This document shows positions 26,101 through 38,259 of a stretch of DNA of 64,000 nucleotides, piece after piece. The notes under the pieces are model-generated. The model was not told the origin of the DNA. It searched no databases and was given only the letters and a program-made list of their open reading frames with translations. Within the stretch, counting starts at the first letter, position 1; the number at the start of each line of letters is the position of its first letter. Made by a program: the position numbers and the translations under genes. Source of the DNA: Auanema rhodensis (lineage: Eukaryota; Nematoda; Chromadorea; Rhabditida; Rhabditidae); NCBI GenBank assembly GCA_964057225.1, contig OZ059898.1, forward strand, positions 17,523,267 to 17,587,266, given 5' to 3'.

Positions 26101-28431
26101 AACTAATTTTTGTATTAAGCGTTTCTCAATGTAGTATAGTGCATTCGATGCGGATTTTTAAGTTGCGTCGATCTGTGTTATCAGATTTGCGCTAGCTTAA
26201 AAATGCACCGAGACATCAACTGATATAAGTTCACACTTATATCCTCGATTTTCACCCTGAAGAATTTATTTTTTCGTTGAATAACATTGTCCATCGTCTT
26301 TGCCTTGAAAAAAGGAATCTAAAAACATCTACTTTTTGCTAAATTATTCTGAAATTTTTCGAAAAAATTTTTGTCAAAATGTTTTTGGAAGCAATGTTGA
26401 GCGTACATGGAAACTCAACATACACTAATGCATCATTTTTCAAACGATCATAACTAATTTTTGTATCAAGCGTTTCTCAATGTAGTATAGTGCATTCGAT
26501 GCGGATTTTTAAGCTGCGTCGATCTGTGTTATCAGATTTGCGCTAGCTTAAAAATGCACCGAGATATCAATTGATATAAGTTCACACTTATATCCTCGAT
26601 TGTCACCCTGAAGAAATAATTTTTTCGTTGAATAACATTGTCCATCGTCTTTGCCTTGAAAAAAGGAATCTAAAAACATCTACTTTTTGCTAAATTATTC
26701 TGAAATTTTTCGAAAAAATTTTTGTCAAAATGTTTTTGGAAGCAATGTTGAGTGTACATGGAAACTCAACATACACTAATGCATCATTTTTCAAACGATC
26801 ATAACAAGTTTTTGTATTAAGCGTTTCTCAATGTAGTATAGTGCATTCGATGCGGATTTTTAAGCTGCGTCGATCTGTGTTATCAGATTTGCGCTAGCTT
26901 AAAAATGCACCGAGACATCAACTGATATAAGTTCACACTTATATCATCGATTTTCACCCTGAAGAAATAATTTTTTCGTTGAATAACATTGTCCATCGTT
27001 TTTGCTTTGAAAAAAGGAATCTAAAAACATCTACTTTTTGCTAAATTATTTTGAAATTTTTCGAAAAAATTTTTGTCAAAATGTTTTTGGAAGCAATGTT
27101 GAGTGTACATGGAAACTCAACATACACTAATGCATCATTTTTCAAACGATCATAACTAATTTTTGTATCAAGCGTTTCTCAATGTAGTATAGTGCATTCG
27201 ATGCGGATTTTTAAGCTGCGTCGATCTGTGTTATCAGATTTGCGCTAGCTTAAAAATGCACCGAGATATCAATTGATATAAGTTCACACTTATATCCTCG
27301 ATTTTCACCCTGAAGAAATAATTTTTTCGTTGAATAACATTGTCCATCGTCTTTGCCTTGAAAAAAGGCATCTAAAAACATCTACTTTATGCTAAATTAT
27401 TTCAAAATTTTTCGAAAAAATTTTTGTCAAAATGTTTTTGGAAGCAATGTTGAGTGTACATGGAAACTCAACATACACTAATGCATCATTTTTCAAACGA
27501 CCATAACTAATTTTTGTATTAAGCGTTTCTCAATGTAGTATAGTGCATTCGATGCGGATTTTTAAGCTGCGTCGATCTGTGTTATCAGATTTGCGCAAGC
27601 TTAAAAATGCACCGAGATATCAACTGATATAAGTTCACACTGATATCCTCGATTTTCACCCTGAAGAATTGATTTTTTCGTTGAATAACATTGTCCATCG
27701 TCTTTGCCTTGAAAAAAGGCATCTAAAAACATCTACTTTTTGCTAAATTATTTCGAAATTTTTCGAAAAAATTTTTGTCAAAATGTTTTTGGAAGCAATG
27801 TTGTGTGTACATGGAAACTCAACATACACTAATGCATCATTTTTCAAACGATCATAACTAATTTTTGTATCAAGCGTTTCTCAATGTAGTATAGTGCATT
27901 CGATGCGGATTTTTAAGCTGCGTCGATCTGTGTTATCAGATTTGCGCTAGCTTAAAAATGCACCGAGATATCAATTGATATAAGTTCACACTTATATCCT
28001 CGATTTTCACCCTGAAGAAATAATTTTTTCGTTGAATAACATTGTCCATCGTCTTTGCCTTAAAAAAAGGCATCTAAAAACATCTACTTTATGCTAAATT
28101 ATTTCAAAATTTTTCGAAAAAATTTTTGTCAAAATGTTTTTGGAAGCAATGTTGTGTGTACATGGAAACTCAACATACACTAATGCATCATTTTTCAAAC
28201 GACCATAACTAATTTTTGTATTAAGCGTTTCTCAATGTAGTATAGTGCATTCGATGCGGATTTTTAAGCTGCGTCGATCTGTGTTATCAGATTTGCGCTA
28301 GCTTAAAAATGCACCGAGATATCAATTGATATAAGTTCACACTTATATCCTCGATTTTCACCTTGAAGAAATAATTTTTTCGTTGAATAACATTGTCCAT
28401 CGTCTTTGCCTTGAAAAAAGGAATCTAAAAA
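17200..28431. repeat. Mosaic section of the array with GAGCGTAC, GTTGTGT and GACC types
   Basis: Here 32 monomers of mixed types follow each other without one dominant unit. Markers are GAGCGTAC with TATCAAGCG, GTTGTGT with GACCATAAC, GCATCTAAAA junctions, and GCAAGCTT with CTGATATC. Short order matches include the pairs starting 19657/20008 and 23518/23869 (11 monomers apart) and the AACAAGTTTTT monomer at 20359 and 26677, which also share ATATCATCG (18 monomers apart). Nothing other than satellite is present. Confidence 0.8.
19502..19518. repeat. Dyad 2 copy with altered loop and longer inner stem
   Basis: In the monomer starting at 19306 the loop bases TGTTAT are TGTGAA (19507-19512), two substitutions within three bases. 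They convert the inner stem from ATCTG/CAGAT to ATCTGT/ACAGAT and shrink the loop to GTGA. The same changes remove stop codons on the minus strand, which explains the isolated 67-codon open frame across this copy. I regard the frame as a by-product and not a gene. Confidence 0.85.
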
Positions 28432-29835
28432 CATCTACTCTTTGCTAAATTATTCTGAAATTTTTCAAAAAAATTTTTGTCAAAATGTTTTTGGAAGCAA
28501 TGTTGAGTGTACATGGAAACTCAACATACACTAATGCAGCATTTTTCAAACGATCATAACTAATTTTTGTATCAAGCGTTTCTCAATGTAGTATAGTGAA
28601 TTCGATGCGGATTTTTAAGCTGCGTCGATCTGTGTTATCAGATTTGCGCTAGCTTAAAAATGCACCGAGATATCAATTGATATAAGTTCACACTTATATC
28701 CTCGATTTTCACCCTGAAGAAATAATTTTTTCGTTGAATAACATTGTCCATCGTCTTTGCCTTGAAAAAAGGAATCTAAAAACATCTACTTTTTGCTAAA
28801 TTATTTTGAAATTTTTCGAAAAAATTTTTGTCAAAATGTTTTTGGAAGCAATGTTGAGCGTACATGGAAACTCAACATACACTAATGCATCATTTTTCAA
28901 ACGATCATAACTAATTTTTGTATCAAGCGTTTCTCAATGTAGTATAGTGCATTCGATGCGGATTTTTAAGCTGCGTCGATCTGTGTTATCAGATTTGCGC
29001 TAGCTTAAAAATGCACCGAGATATCAATTGATATAAGTTCACACTTATATCCTCGATTTTCACCCTGAAGAAATAATTTTTTCGTTGAATAACATTGTCC
29101 ATCGTCTTTGCCTTGAAAAAAGGAATCTAAAAACATCTACTCTTTGCTAAATTATTCTGAAATTTTTCAAAAAAATTTTTGTCAAAATGTTTTTGGAAGC
29201 AATGTTGAGTGTACATGGAAACTCAACATACACTAATGCAGCATTTTTCAAACGATCATAACTAATTTTTGTATCAAGCGTTTCTCAATGTAGTATAGTG
29301 AATTCGATGCGGATTTTTAAGCTGCGTCGATCTGTGTTATCAGATTTGCGCTAGCTTAAAAATGCACCGAGATATCAATTGATATAAGTTCACACTTATA
29401 TCCTCGATTTTCACCCTGAAGAAATAATTTTTTCGTTGAATAACATTGTCCATCGTCTTTGCCTTGAAAAAAGGAATCTAAAAACATCTACTTTTTGCTA
29501 AATTATTTTGAAATTTTTCGAAAAAATTTTTGTCAAAATGTTTTTGGAAGCAATGTTGAGCGTACATGGAAACTCAACATACACTAATGCATCATTTTTC
29601 AAACGATCATAACTAATTTTTGTATCAAGCGTTTCTCAATGTAGTATAGTGCATTCGATGCGGATTTTTAAGCTGCGTCGATCTGTGTTATCAGATTTGC
29701 GCTAGCTTAAAAATGCACCGAGATATCAATTGATATAAGTTCACACTTATATCCTCGATTTTCACCCTGAAGAAATAATTTTTTCGTTGAATAACATTGT
29801 CCATCGTCTTTGCCTTGAAAAAACGAATCTAAAAA
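28432..29835. repeat. Dimer higher-order unit, two copies (702 bp each)
   Basis: The monomers at 28432 and 29134 share ACTCTTTGC, TTTTTCAAAAAA, GCAGCATTTTT and an EcoRI site (GTGAATTCG). The monomers at 28783 and 29485 share ATTTTGAAAT and GAGCGTAC. The pair therefore repeats as a dimer. The first type also occurs outside the dimer at 21061 and 21412. Confidence 0.85.
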
Positions 29836-30186
29836 CATCTACTTTTTGCTAAATTATTCTGAAATTTTTCAAAAAAATTTTTGTCAAAATGTTTTTGGAA
29901 GCAATGTTGAGTGTACATGGAAACTCAACATACACTAATGCATCATTTTTCAAACGATCATAACTAATTTCTGTATTAAGCGTTTCTCAATGTAGTATAG
30001 TGCATTCGATGCGGATTTTTAAGCTGCGTCGATCTGTGTTATCAGATTTGCGCAAGCTTAAAAATGCACCGAGATATCAATTGATATAAGTTCACACTTA
30101 TATCCTCGATTTTCACCCTGAAGAAATAATTTTTTCGTTGAATAACATTGTCCATCGTCTTTGCCTTGAAAAAACGAATCTAAAAA

Positions 30187-32292
30187 CATCTACTTTTTGC
30201 TAAATTATTTTGAAGTTTTTCGAAAAAATTTTTGTCAAAATGTTTTTGGAAGCAATGTTGAGTGTACATGGAAACTCAACATACACTAATGCATCATTTT
30301 TCAAACGATCATAACTAATTTCTGTATTAAGCGTTTCTCAATGTAGTATAGTGCATTCGATGCGGATTTTTAAGCTGCGTCGATCTGTGTTATCAGATTT
30401 GCGCAAGCTTAAAAATGCACCGAGACATCAACTGATATAAGTTCACACTGATATCCTCGATTTTCACCCTGAAGAATTGATTTTTTCGTTGAATAACATT
30501 GTCCATCGTCTTTGCCTTGAAAAAAGGCATCTAAAAACATCTACTTTTTGCTAAATTATTTTGAAGTTTTTCGAAAAAATTTTTGTCAAAATGTTTTTGG
30601 AAGCAATGTTGTGTGTACATGGAAACTCAACATACACTAATGCATCATTTTTCAAACGACCATAACTAATTTTTGTATTAAGCGTTTCTCAATGTAGTAT
30701 AGTGCATTCGATGCGGATTTTTAAGTTGCGTCGATCTGTGTTATCAGATTTGCGCTAGCTTAAAAATGCACCGAGACATCAACTGATATAAGTTCACACT
30801 TATATCCTCGATTTTCACCCTGAAGAATTTATTTTTTCGTTGAATAACATTGTCCATCGTCTTTGCCTTGAAAAAAGGAATCTAAAAACATCTACTTTTT
30901 GCTAAATTATTTTGAAATTTTTCGAAAAAATTTTTGTCAAAATGTTTTTGGAAGCAATGTTGAGTGTACATGGAAACTCAACATACACTAATGCATCATT
31001 TTTCAAACGATCATAACAAATTTCTGTATTAAGCGTTTCTCAATGTAGTATAGTGCATTCGATGCGGATTTTTAAGCTGCGTCGATCTGTGTTATCAGAT
31101 TTGCGCTAGCTTAAAAATGCACCGAGATATCAATTGATATAAGTTCACACATATATCCTCGATTTTCACCCTGAAGAAATAATTTTTTCGTTGAATAACA
31201 TTGTCCATCGTCTTTGCCTTGAAAAAACGAATCTAAAAACATCTACTTTTTGCTAAATTATTTTGAAGTTTTTCGAAAAAATTTTTGTCAAAATGTTTTT
31301 GGAAGCAATGTTGAGTGTACATGGAAACTCAACATACACTAATGCATCATTTTTCAAACGATCATAACTAATTTCTGTATTAAGCGTTTCTCAATGTAGT
31401 ATAGTGCATTCGATGCGGATTTTTAAGCTGCGTCGATCTGTGTTATCAGATTTGCGCAAACTTAAAAATGCACCGAGACATCAACTGATATAAGTTCACA
31501 CTGATATCCTCGATTTTCACCCTGAAGAATTGATTTTTTCGTTGAATAACATTGTCCATCGTCTTTGCCTTGAAAAAAGGCATCTAAAAACATCTACTTT
31601 TTGCTAAATTATTTTGAAGTTTTTCGAAAAAATTTTTGTCAAAATGTTTTTGGAAGCAATGTTGTGTGTACATGGAAACTCAACATACACTAATGCATCA
31701 TTTTTCAAACGACCATAACTAATTTTTGTATTAAGCGTTTCTCAATGTAGTATAGTGCATTCGATGCGGATTTTTAAGTTGCGTCGATCTGTGTTATCAG
31801 ATTTGCGCTAGCTTAAAAATGCACCGAGACATCAACTGATATAAGTTCACACTTATATCCTCGATTTTCACCCTGAAGAATTTATTTTTTCGTTGAATAA
31901 CATTGTCCATCGTCTTTGCCTTGAAAAAAGGAATCTAAAAACATCTACTTTTTGCTAAATTATTCTGAAATTTTTCGAAAAAATTTTTGTCAAAATGTTT
32001 TTGGAAGCAATGTTGTGTGTACATGGAAACTCAACATACACTAATGCATCATTTTTCAAACGACCATAACTAATTTCTGTATTAAGCGTTTCTCAATGTA
32101 GTATAGTGCATTCGATGCGGCTTTTTAAGCTGCGTCGATCTGTGTTATCAGATTTGCGCAAACTTAAAAATGCACCGAGACATCAACTGATATAAGTTCA
32201 CACTGATATCCTCGATTTTCACCCTGAAGAATTGATTTTTTCGTTGAATAACATTGTCCATCGTCTTTGCCTTGAAAAAAGGCATCTAAAAA
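30187..32292. repeat. Second trimer unit, two copies
   Basis: Units 30187-31239 and 31240-32292 share their first two monomers: one with ATTTTGAAGT, TTTCTG, CTGATATC and GGCATC, then one with ATTTTGAAGT, GTTGTGT, GACCATAAC and GAATTTATT. The third monomers differ: the one at 30889 has ACAAATTTCTG and ends in CGAATC, the one at 31942 is a GTTGTGT/GACC copy continuing as the GCAAAC/CTGATATC type. The types differ from those of the 8-17 kb trimer, so this arose independently. The last GTTGTGT and GACCATAAC variants of the window lie here. Confidence 0.75.
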
Positions 32293-34749
32293 CATCTACT
32301 TTTTGCTAAATTATTTTGAAGTTTTTCGAAAAAATGTTTGTCAAAATGTTTTTGGAAGCAATGTTGAGTGTACATGGAAACTCAACATACACTAATGCAT
32401 CATTTTTCGAACGATCATAACAAATTTTTGTATTAAGCGTTTTTCAATGTAGTATAGTGCATTCGATGCGGATTTTTAAGCTGCGTCGATTTGTGTTATC
32501 AGATTTGCGCTAGCTTAAAAATGCACCGAGACATCAACTGATATAAGTTCACACTGATATCCTCGATTTTCACCCTGAAGAATTGATTTTTTCGTTGAAT
32601 AACATTGTCCATCGTCTTTGCCTTGAAAAAAGGCATCTAAAAACATCTACTTTTTGCTAAATTATTTCGAAATTTTTCGAAAAAATTTTTGTCAAAATGT
32701 TTTTGGAAGCAATGTTGAGTGTACATGGAAACTCAACATACACTAATGCATCATTTTTCAAACGATCATAACAAATTTTTGTATTAAGCGTTTCTCAATG
32801 TAGTATAGTGCATTCGATGCGGATTTTTAAGCTGCGTCGATCTGTGTTATCAGATTTGCGCTAGCTTAAAAATGCACCGAGACATCAACTGATATAAGTT
32901 CACACTTATATCCTCGATTTTCACCCTGAAGAAATAATTTTTTCGTTGAATAGCATTGTCCATCGTTTTTGCTTTGAAAAAAGGAATCTAAAAACATCTA
33001 CTTTTTGCTAAATTATTTTGAAATTTTTCGAAAAAATTTTTGTCAAAATGTTTTTGGAAGCAATGTTGAGTGTACATGGAAACTCAACATACACTAATGC
33101 ATCATTTTTCAAACGATCATAACTAATTTTTGTATCAAGCGTTTCTCAATGTAGTATAGTGCATTCGATGCGGATTTTTAAGCTGCGTCGATCTGTGTTA
33201 TCAGATTTGCGCTAGCTTAAAAATGCACCGAGATATCAACTGATATAAGTTCACACTTATATCCTCGATTTTCACCCTGAAGAAATAATTTTTTCGTTGA
33301 ATAACATTGTCCATCGTCTTTGCCTTGAAAAAAGGAATCTAAAAACATCTACTTTTTGCTAAATTATTCTGAAATTTTTCAAAAAAATTTTTGTCAAAAT
33401 GTTTTTGGAAGCAATGTTGAGTGTACATGGAAACTCAACATACACTAATGCATCATTTTTCAAACGATCATAACTAATTTTTGTATCAAGCGTTTCTCAA
33501 TGTAGTATAGTGCATTTGATGCGGATTTTTAAGCTGCGTTGATCTGTGTTATCAGATTTGCGCTAGCTTAAAAATGCACCGAGACATCAACTGATATAAG
33601 TTCACACTTATATCCTCGATTTTCACCCTGAAGAAATTATTTTTTTTTTGAATAACATTGTCCATCGTCTTTGCCTTGAAAAAAGGAATCTAAAAACATC
33701 TACTTTTTGCTAAATTATTCTGAAATTTTTCGAAAAAATTTTTGTCAAAATGTTTTTGGAAGCAATGTTGAGTGTACATGGAAACTCAACATACACTAAT
33801 GCATCATTATTCAAACGATCATAACTAATTTCTGTATTAAGCGTTTCTCAATGTAGTATAGTGCATTCGATGCGGATTTTTAAGCTGCGTCGATCTGTGT
33901 TATCAGATTTGCGCTAGCTTAAAAATGCACCGAGACATCAACTGATATAAGTTCACACTTATATCCTCGATTTTCACCCTGAAGAAATAATTTTTTCGTT
34001 GAATAACATTGTCCATCGTCTTTGCCTTGAAAAAAGGAATCTAAAAACATCTACTTTTTGCTAAATTATTCTGAAATTTTTCGAAAAAATTTTTGTCAAA
34101 ATGTTTTTGGAAGCAATGTTGAGTGTACATGGAAACTCAACATACACTAATGCATCATTTTTCAAACGATCATAACTAATTTTTGTATTAAGCGTTACTC
34201 AATGTAGTATAGTGTATTCGATGCGGATTTTTAAGCTGCGTCGATCTGTGTTATCAGATTTGCGCTAGCTTAAAAATGCACCGAGACATCAACTGATATA
34301 AGTTCACACTTATATCCTCGATTTTCACCCTGAAGAAATAATTTTTTCGTTGAATAACATTGTCCATCGTCTTTGCCTTGAAAAAAGGAATCTAAAAACA
34401 TCTACTTTTTGCTAAATTATTTTGAAGTTTTTGGAAAAAATTTTTGTCAAAATGTTTTTGGAAGCAATGTTGAGTGTACATGGAAACTCAACATACACTA
34501 ATGCATCATTTTTCAAACGATCATAACTAATTTTTGTATTAAGCGTTTCTCAATGTAGTATAGTGCATTTGATGCGGATTTTTAAGCTGCGTCGATCTGT
34601 GTTATCAGATTTGCGCTAGCTTAAAAATGCACCGAGATATCAACTGATATAAGTTCACACTTATATCCTCGATTTTCACCCTGAAGAATTAATTTTTTCG
34701 TTGAATAACATTGTCCATCGTCTTTGCCTTGAAAAAAGGAATCTAAAAA

Positions 34750-37700
34750 CATCTACTTTTTGCTAAATTATTCTGAAATTTTTGGAAAAAATTTTTGTCA
34801 AAATGTTTTTGGAAGCAATGTTGAGTGTACATGGAAACTCAACATACACTAATGCATCATTTTTCAAACGATCATAACTAATTTTTGTATTAAGCGTTTC
34901 TCAATGTAGTATAGTGCATTTGATGCGGATTTTTAAGCTGCGTCGATCTGTGTTATCAGATTTGCGCTAGCTTAAAAATGCACCGAGATATCAACTGATA
35001 TAAGTTCACACTTATATCCTCGATTTTCACCCTGAAGAAATAATTTTTTCGTTGAATAACATTGTCCATCTTCTTTGCCTTGAAAAAAGGAATCTAAAAA
35101 CATCTACTTTTCGCTAAATTATTTTGAAGTTTTTCGAAAAAATTTTTGTCAAAATGTTTTTGGAAGCAATGTTGAGTGTACATGGAAACTCAACATACAT
35201 TAATGCATCATTTTTCAAACGATCATAACTAATTTTTGTATTAAGCGTATCTCAATGTAGTATAGTGCATTTGATGCGGATTTTTAAGCTGCGTCGATCT
35301 GTGTTATCAGATTTGCGCTAGCTTAAAAATGCACCGAGATATCAACTGATATAAGTGTGAACTTATATCCTCGATTTTCACCCTGAAGAAATGATTTTTT
35401 CGTTGAATAACATTGTCCATCGTCTTTGCCTTGAAAAAAGGAATCTAAAAACATCTACTTTTTGCTAAATTATTTCGAAATTTTTCGAAAAAATTTTTGT
35501 CAAAATGTTTTTGGGAGCAATGTTGAGTGTACATGGAAACTCAACATACACTAATGCATCATTTTTCAAACGATCATAACTAATTTTTGTATTAAGCGTA
35601 TCTCAATGTAGTATAGTGCATTTGATGCGGATTTTTAAGCTGCGTCGATCTGTGTTATCAGATTTGCGCTAGCTTAAAAATGCACCGAGATATCAACTGA
35701 TATAAGTTCACACTTATATCCTCGATTTTCACCCTGAAGAATTAATTTTTTCGTTGAATAACATTGTCCATCGTCTTTGCCTTGAAAAAAGGAATCTAAA
35801 AACATTTACTTTTTGCTAAATTATTCTGAAATTTTTCGAAAAAATTTTTGTCAAAATGTTTTTGGAAGCAATGTTGAGTGTACATGGAAACTCAACATAC
35901 ACTAATGCATCATTTTTCAAACGATCATAACTAATTTTTGTATTAAGCGTTTCTCAATGTAGTATAGTGCATTCGATGCGGATTTTTAAGCTGCGTCGAT
36001 CTGTGTTATCAGATTTGCGCTAGCTTAAAAATGCACCGAGATATCAACTGATATAAGTTCACACTTATATCCTCGATTTTCACCCTGAAGAATTAATTTT
36101 TTCGTTGAATAACATTGTCCATCGTCTTTGCCTTGAAAAAAGGAATCTAAAAACATCTACTTTTTGCTAAATTATTCTGAAATTTTTCGAAAAAATTTTT
36201 GTCAAAATGTTTTTGGAAGCAATGTTGAGTGTACATGGAAACTCAACATACACTAATGCATCATTTTTCGAACGATCATAACTAATTTTTGTATTAAGCG
36301 TTTCTCAATGTAGTATAGTGCATTTGATGCGGATTTTTAAGCTGCGTCGATCTGTGTTATCAGATTTGCGCTAGCTTTAAAATGCACCGAGATATCAACT
36401 GATATAAGTTCACACTTATATCCTCGATTTTCACCCTGAAGAATTAATTTTTTCGTTGAATAACATTGTCCATCGTCTTTGCCTTGAAAAAAGGAATCTA
36501 AAAACATCTACTTTTTGCTAAATTATTCTGAAATTTTTCGAAAAAATTTTTGTCAAAATGTTTTTGGAAGCAATGTTGAGTGTACATGGAAACTCAACAT
36601 ACACTAATGCATCATTTTTCAAACGATCATAACTAATTTTTGTATTAAGCGTATCTCAATGTAGTATAGTGCATTTGATGCGGATTTTTAAGCTGCGTCG
36701 ATCTGTGTTATCAGATTTGCGCTAGCTTAAAAATGCACCGAGATATCAACTGATATAAGTTCACACTTATATCCTCGATTTTCACCCTGAAGAATTAATT
36801 TTTTCGTTGAATAACATTGTCCATCGTCTTTGCCTTGAAAAAAGGAATCTAAAAACATTTACTTTTTGCTAAATTATTCTGAAATTTTTCGAAAAAATTT
36901 TTGTCAAAATGTTTTTGGAAGCAATGTTGAGTGTACATGGAAACTCAACATACACTAATGCATCATTTTTCAAACGATCATAACTAATTTTTGTATTAAG
37001 CGTTTCTCAATGTAGTATAGTGCATTTGATGCGGATTTTTAAGCTGCGTCGATCTGTGTTATCAGATTTGCGCTAGCTTTAAAATGCACCGAGATATCAA
37101 CTGATATAAGTTCACACTTATATCCTCGATTTTCACCCTGAAGAATTAATTTTTTCGTTGAATAACATTGTCCATCGTCTTTGCCTTGAAAAAAGGAATC
37201 TAAAAACATTTACTTTTTGCTAAATTATTCTGAAATTTTTCGAAAAAATTTTTGTCAAAATGTTTTTGGAAGCAATGTTGAGTGTACATGGAAACTCAAC
37301 ATACACTAATGCATCATTTTTCAAACGATCATAACTAATTTTTGTATTAAGCGTTTCTCAATGTAGTATAGTGCATTTGATGCGGATTTTTAAGCTGCGT
37401 CGATCTGTGTTATCAGATTTGCGCTAGCTTTAAAATGCACCGAGATATCAACTGATATAAGTTCACACTTATATCCTCGATTTTCACCCTGAAGAATTAA
37501 TTTTTTCGTTGAATAACATTGTCCATCGTCTTTGCCTTGAAAAAAGGAATCTAAAAACATTCACTTTTTGCTAAATTATTCTGAAATTTTTCGAAAAAAT
37601 TTTTGTCAAAATGTTTTTGGAAGCAATGTTGAGTGTACATGGAAACTCAACATACACTAATGCATCATTTTTCAAACGATCATAACTAATTTTTGTATTA

Positions 37701-38259
37701 AACGTTTCTCAATGTAGTATAGTGCATTCGATGCGGATTTTTAAGCTGCGTCGATCTGTGTTATCAGATTTGCGCTAGCTTAAAAATGCACCGAGATATC
37801 AACTGATATAAGTTCACACTTATATCCTCGATTTTCACCCTGAAGAATTAATTTTTTCGTTGAATAACATTGTCCATCGTCTTTGCCTTAAAAAAAGGAA
37901 TCTAAAAACATCTACTTTTTGCTAAATTATTCTGAAATTTTTCGAAAACATTTTTGTCAAAATGTTTTTGGAAGCAATGTTGAGTGTACATGGAAACTCA
38001 ACATACACTAATGCATCATTTTTCAAACGATCATAACTAATTTTTGTATTGAGCGTTTCTCAATGTAGTATAGTGCATTCGATGCGGATTTTTAAGCTGC
38101 GTCGATCTGTGTTATCAGATTTGCGCTAGCTTAAAAATGCACCGAGATATCAACTGATATAAGTTCACACTTATATCCTCGATTTTCACCCTGAAGAATT
38201 AATTTTTTCGTTGAATAACATTGTCCATCGTCTTTGCCTTGAAAAAAGGAATCTAAAAA
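34750..38259. repeat. Ten-monomer unit related to the following seven-monomer unit
   Basis: The unit starts with a TTTTTGGAAAA monomer ending in CATCTTC, followed by a TTTTCGC monomer with the private CATTAATG variant (35101), a TTTTTGGGAGC monomer (35452), then CATTTAC monomers, a CATTCAC monomer with TTAAACG (37558) and a GAAAACATTTTT monomer (37909). The same order returns from 38260 but without the three monomers 35803-36855. The copy of dyad 3 with the inverted loop lies in this unit. Confidence 0.78.
35348..35369. repeat. Dyad 3 copy with inverted loop
   Basis: In the monomer starting at 35101 the two arms (35348-35355 and 35362-35369) are unchanged, but the six loop bases read TGTGAA instead of TTCACA. 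These are exact reverse complements, so the change is a clean 6-bp inversion bounded by the hairpin arms. It is the only copy in the window where I see this. The otherwise related monomers starting at 38611 and 41068, which share the private CATTAATG variant, have the normal loop, so the inversion is younger than that duplication or was lost from the other copies. Confidence 0.93.
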
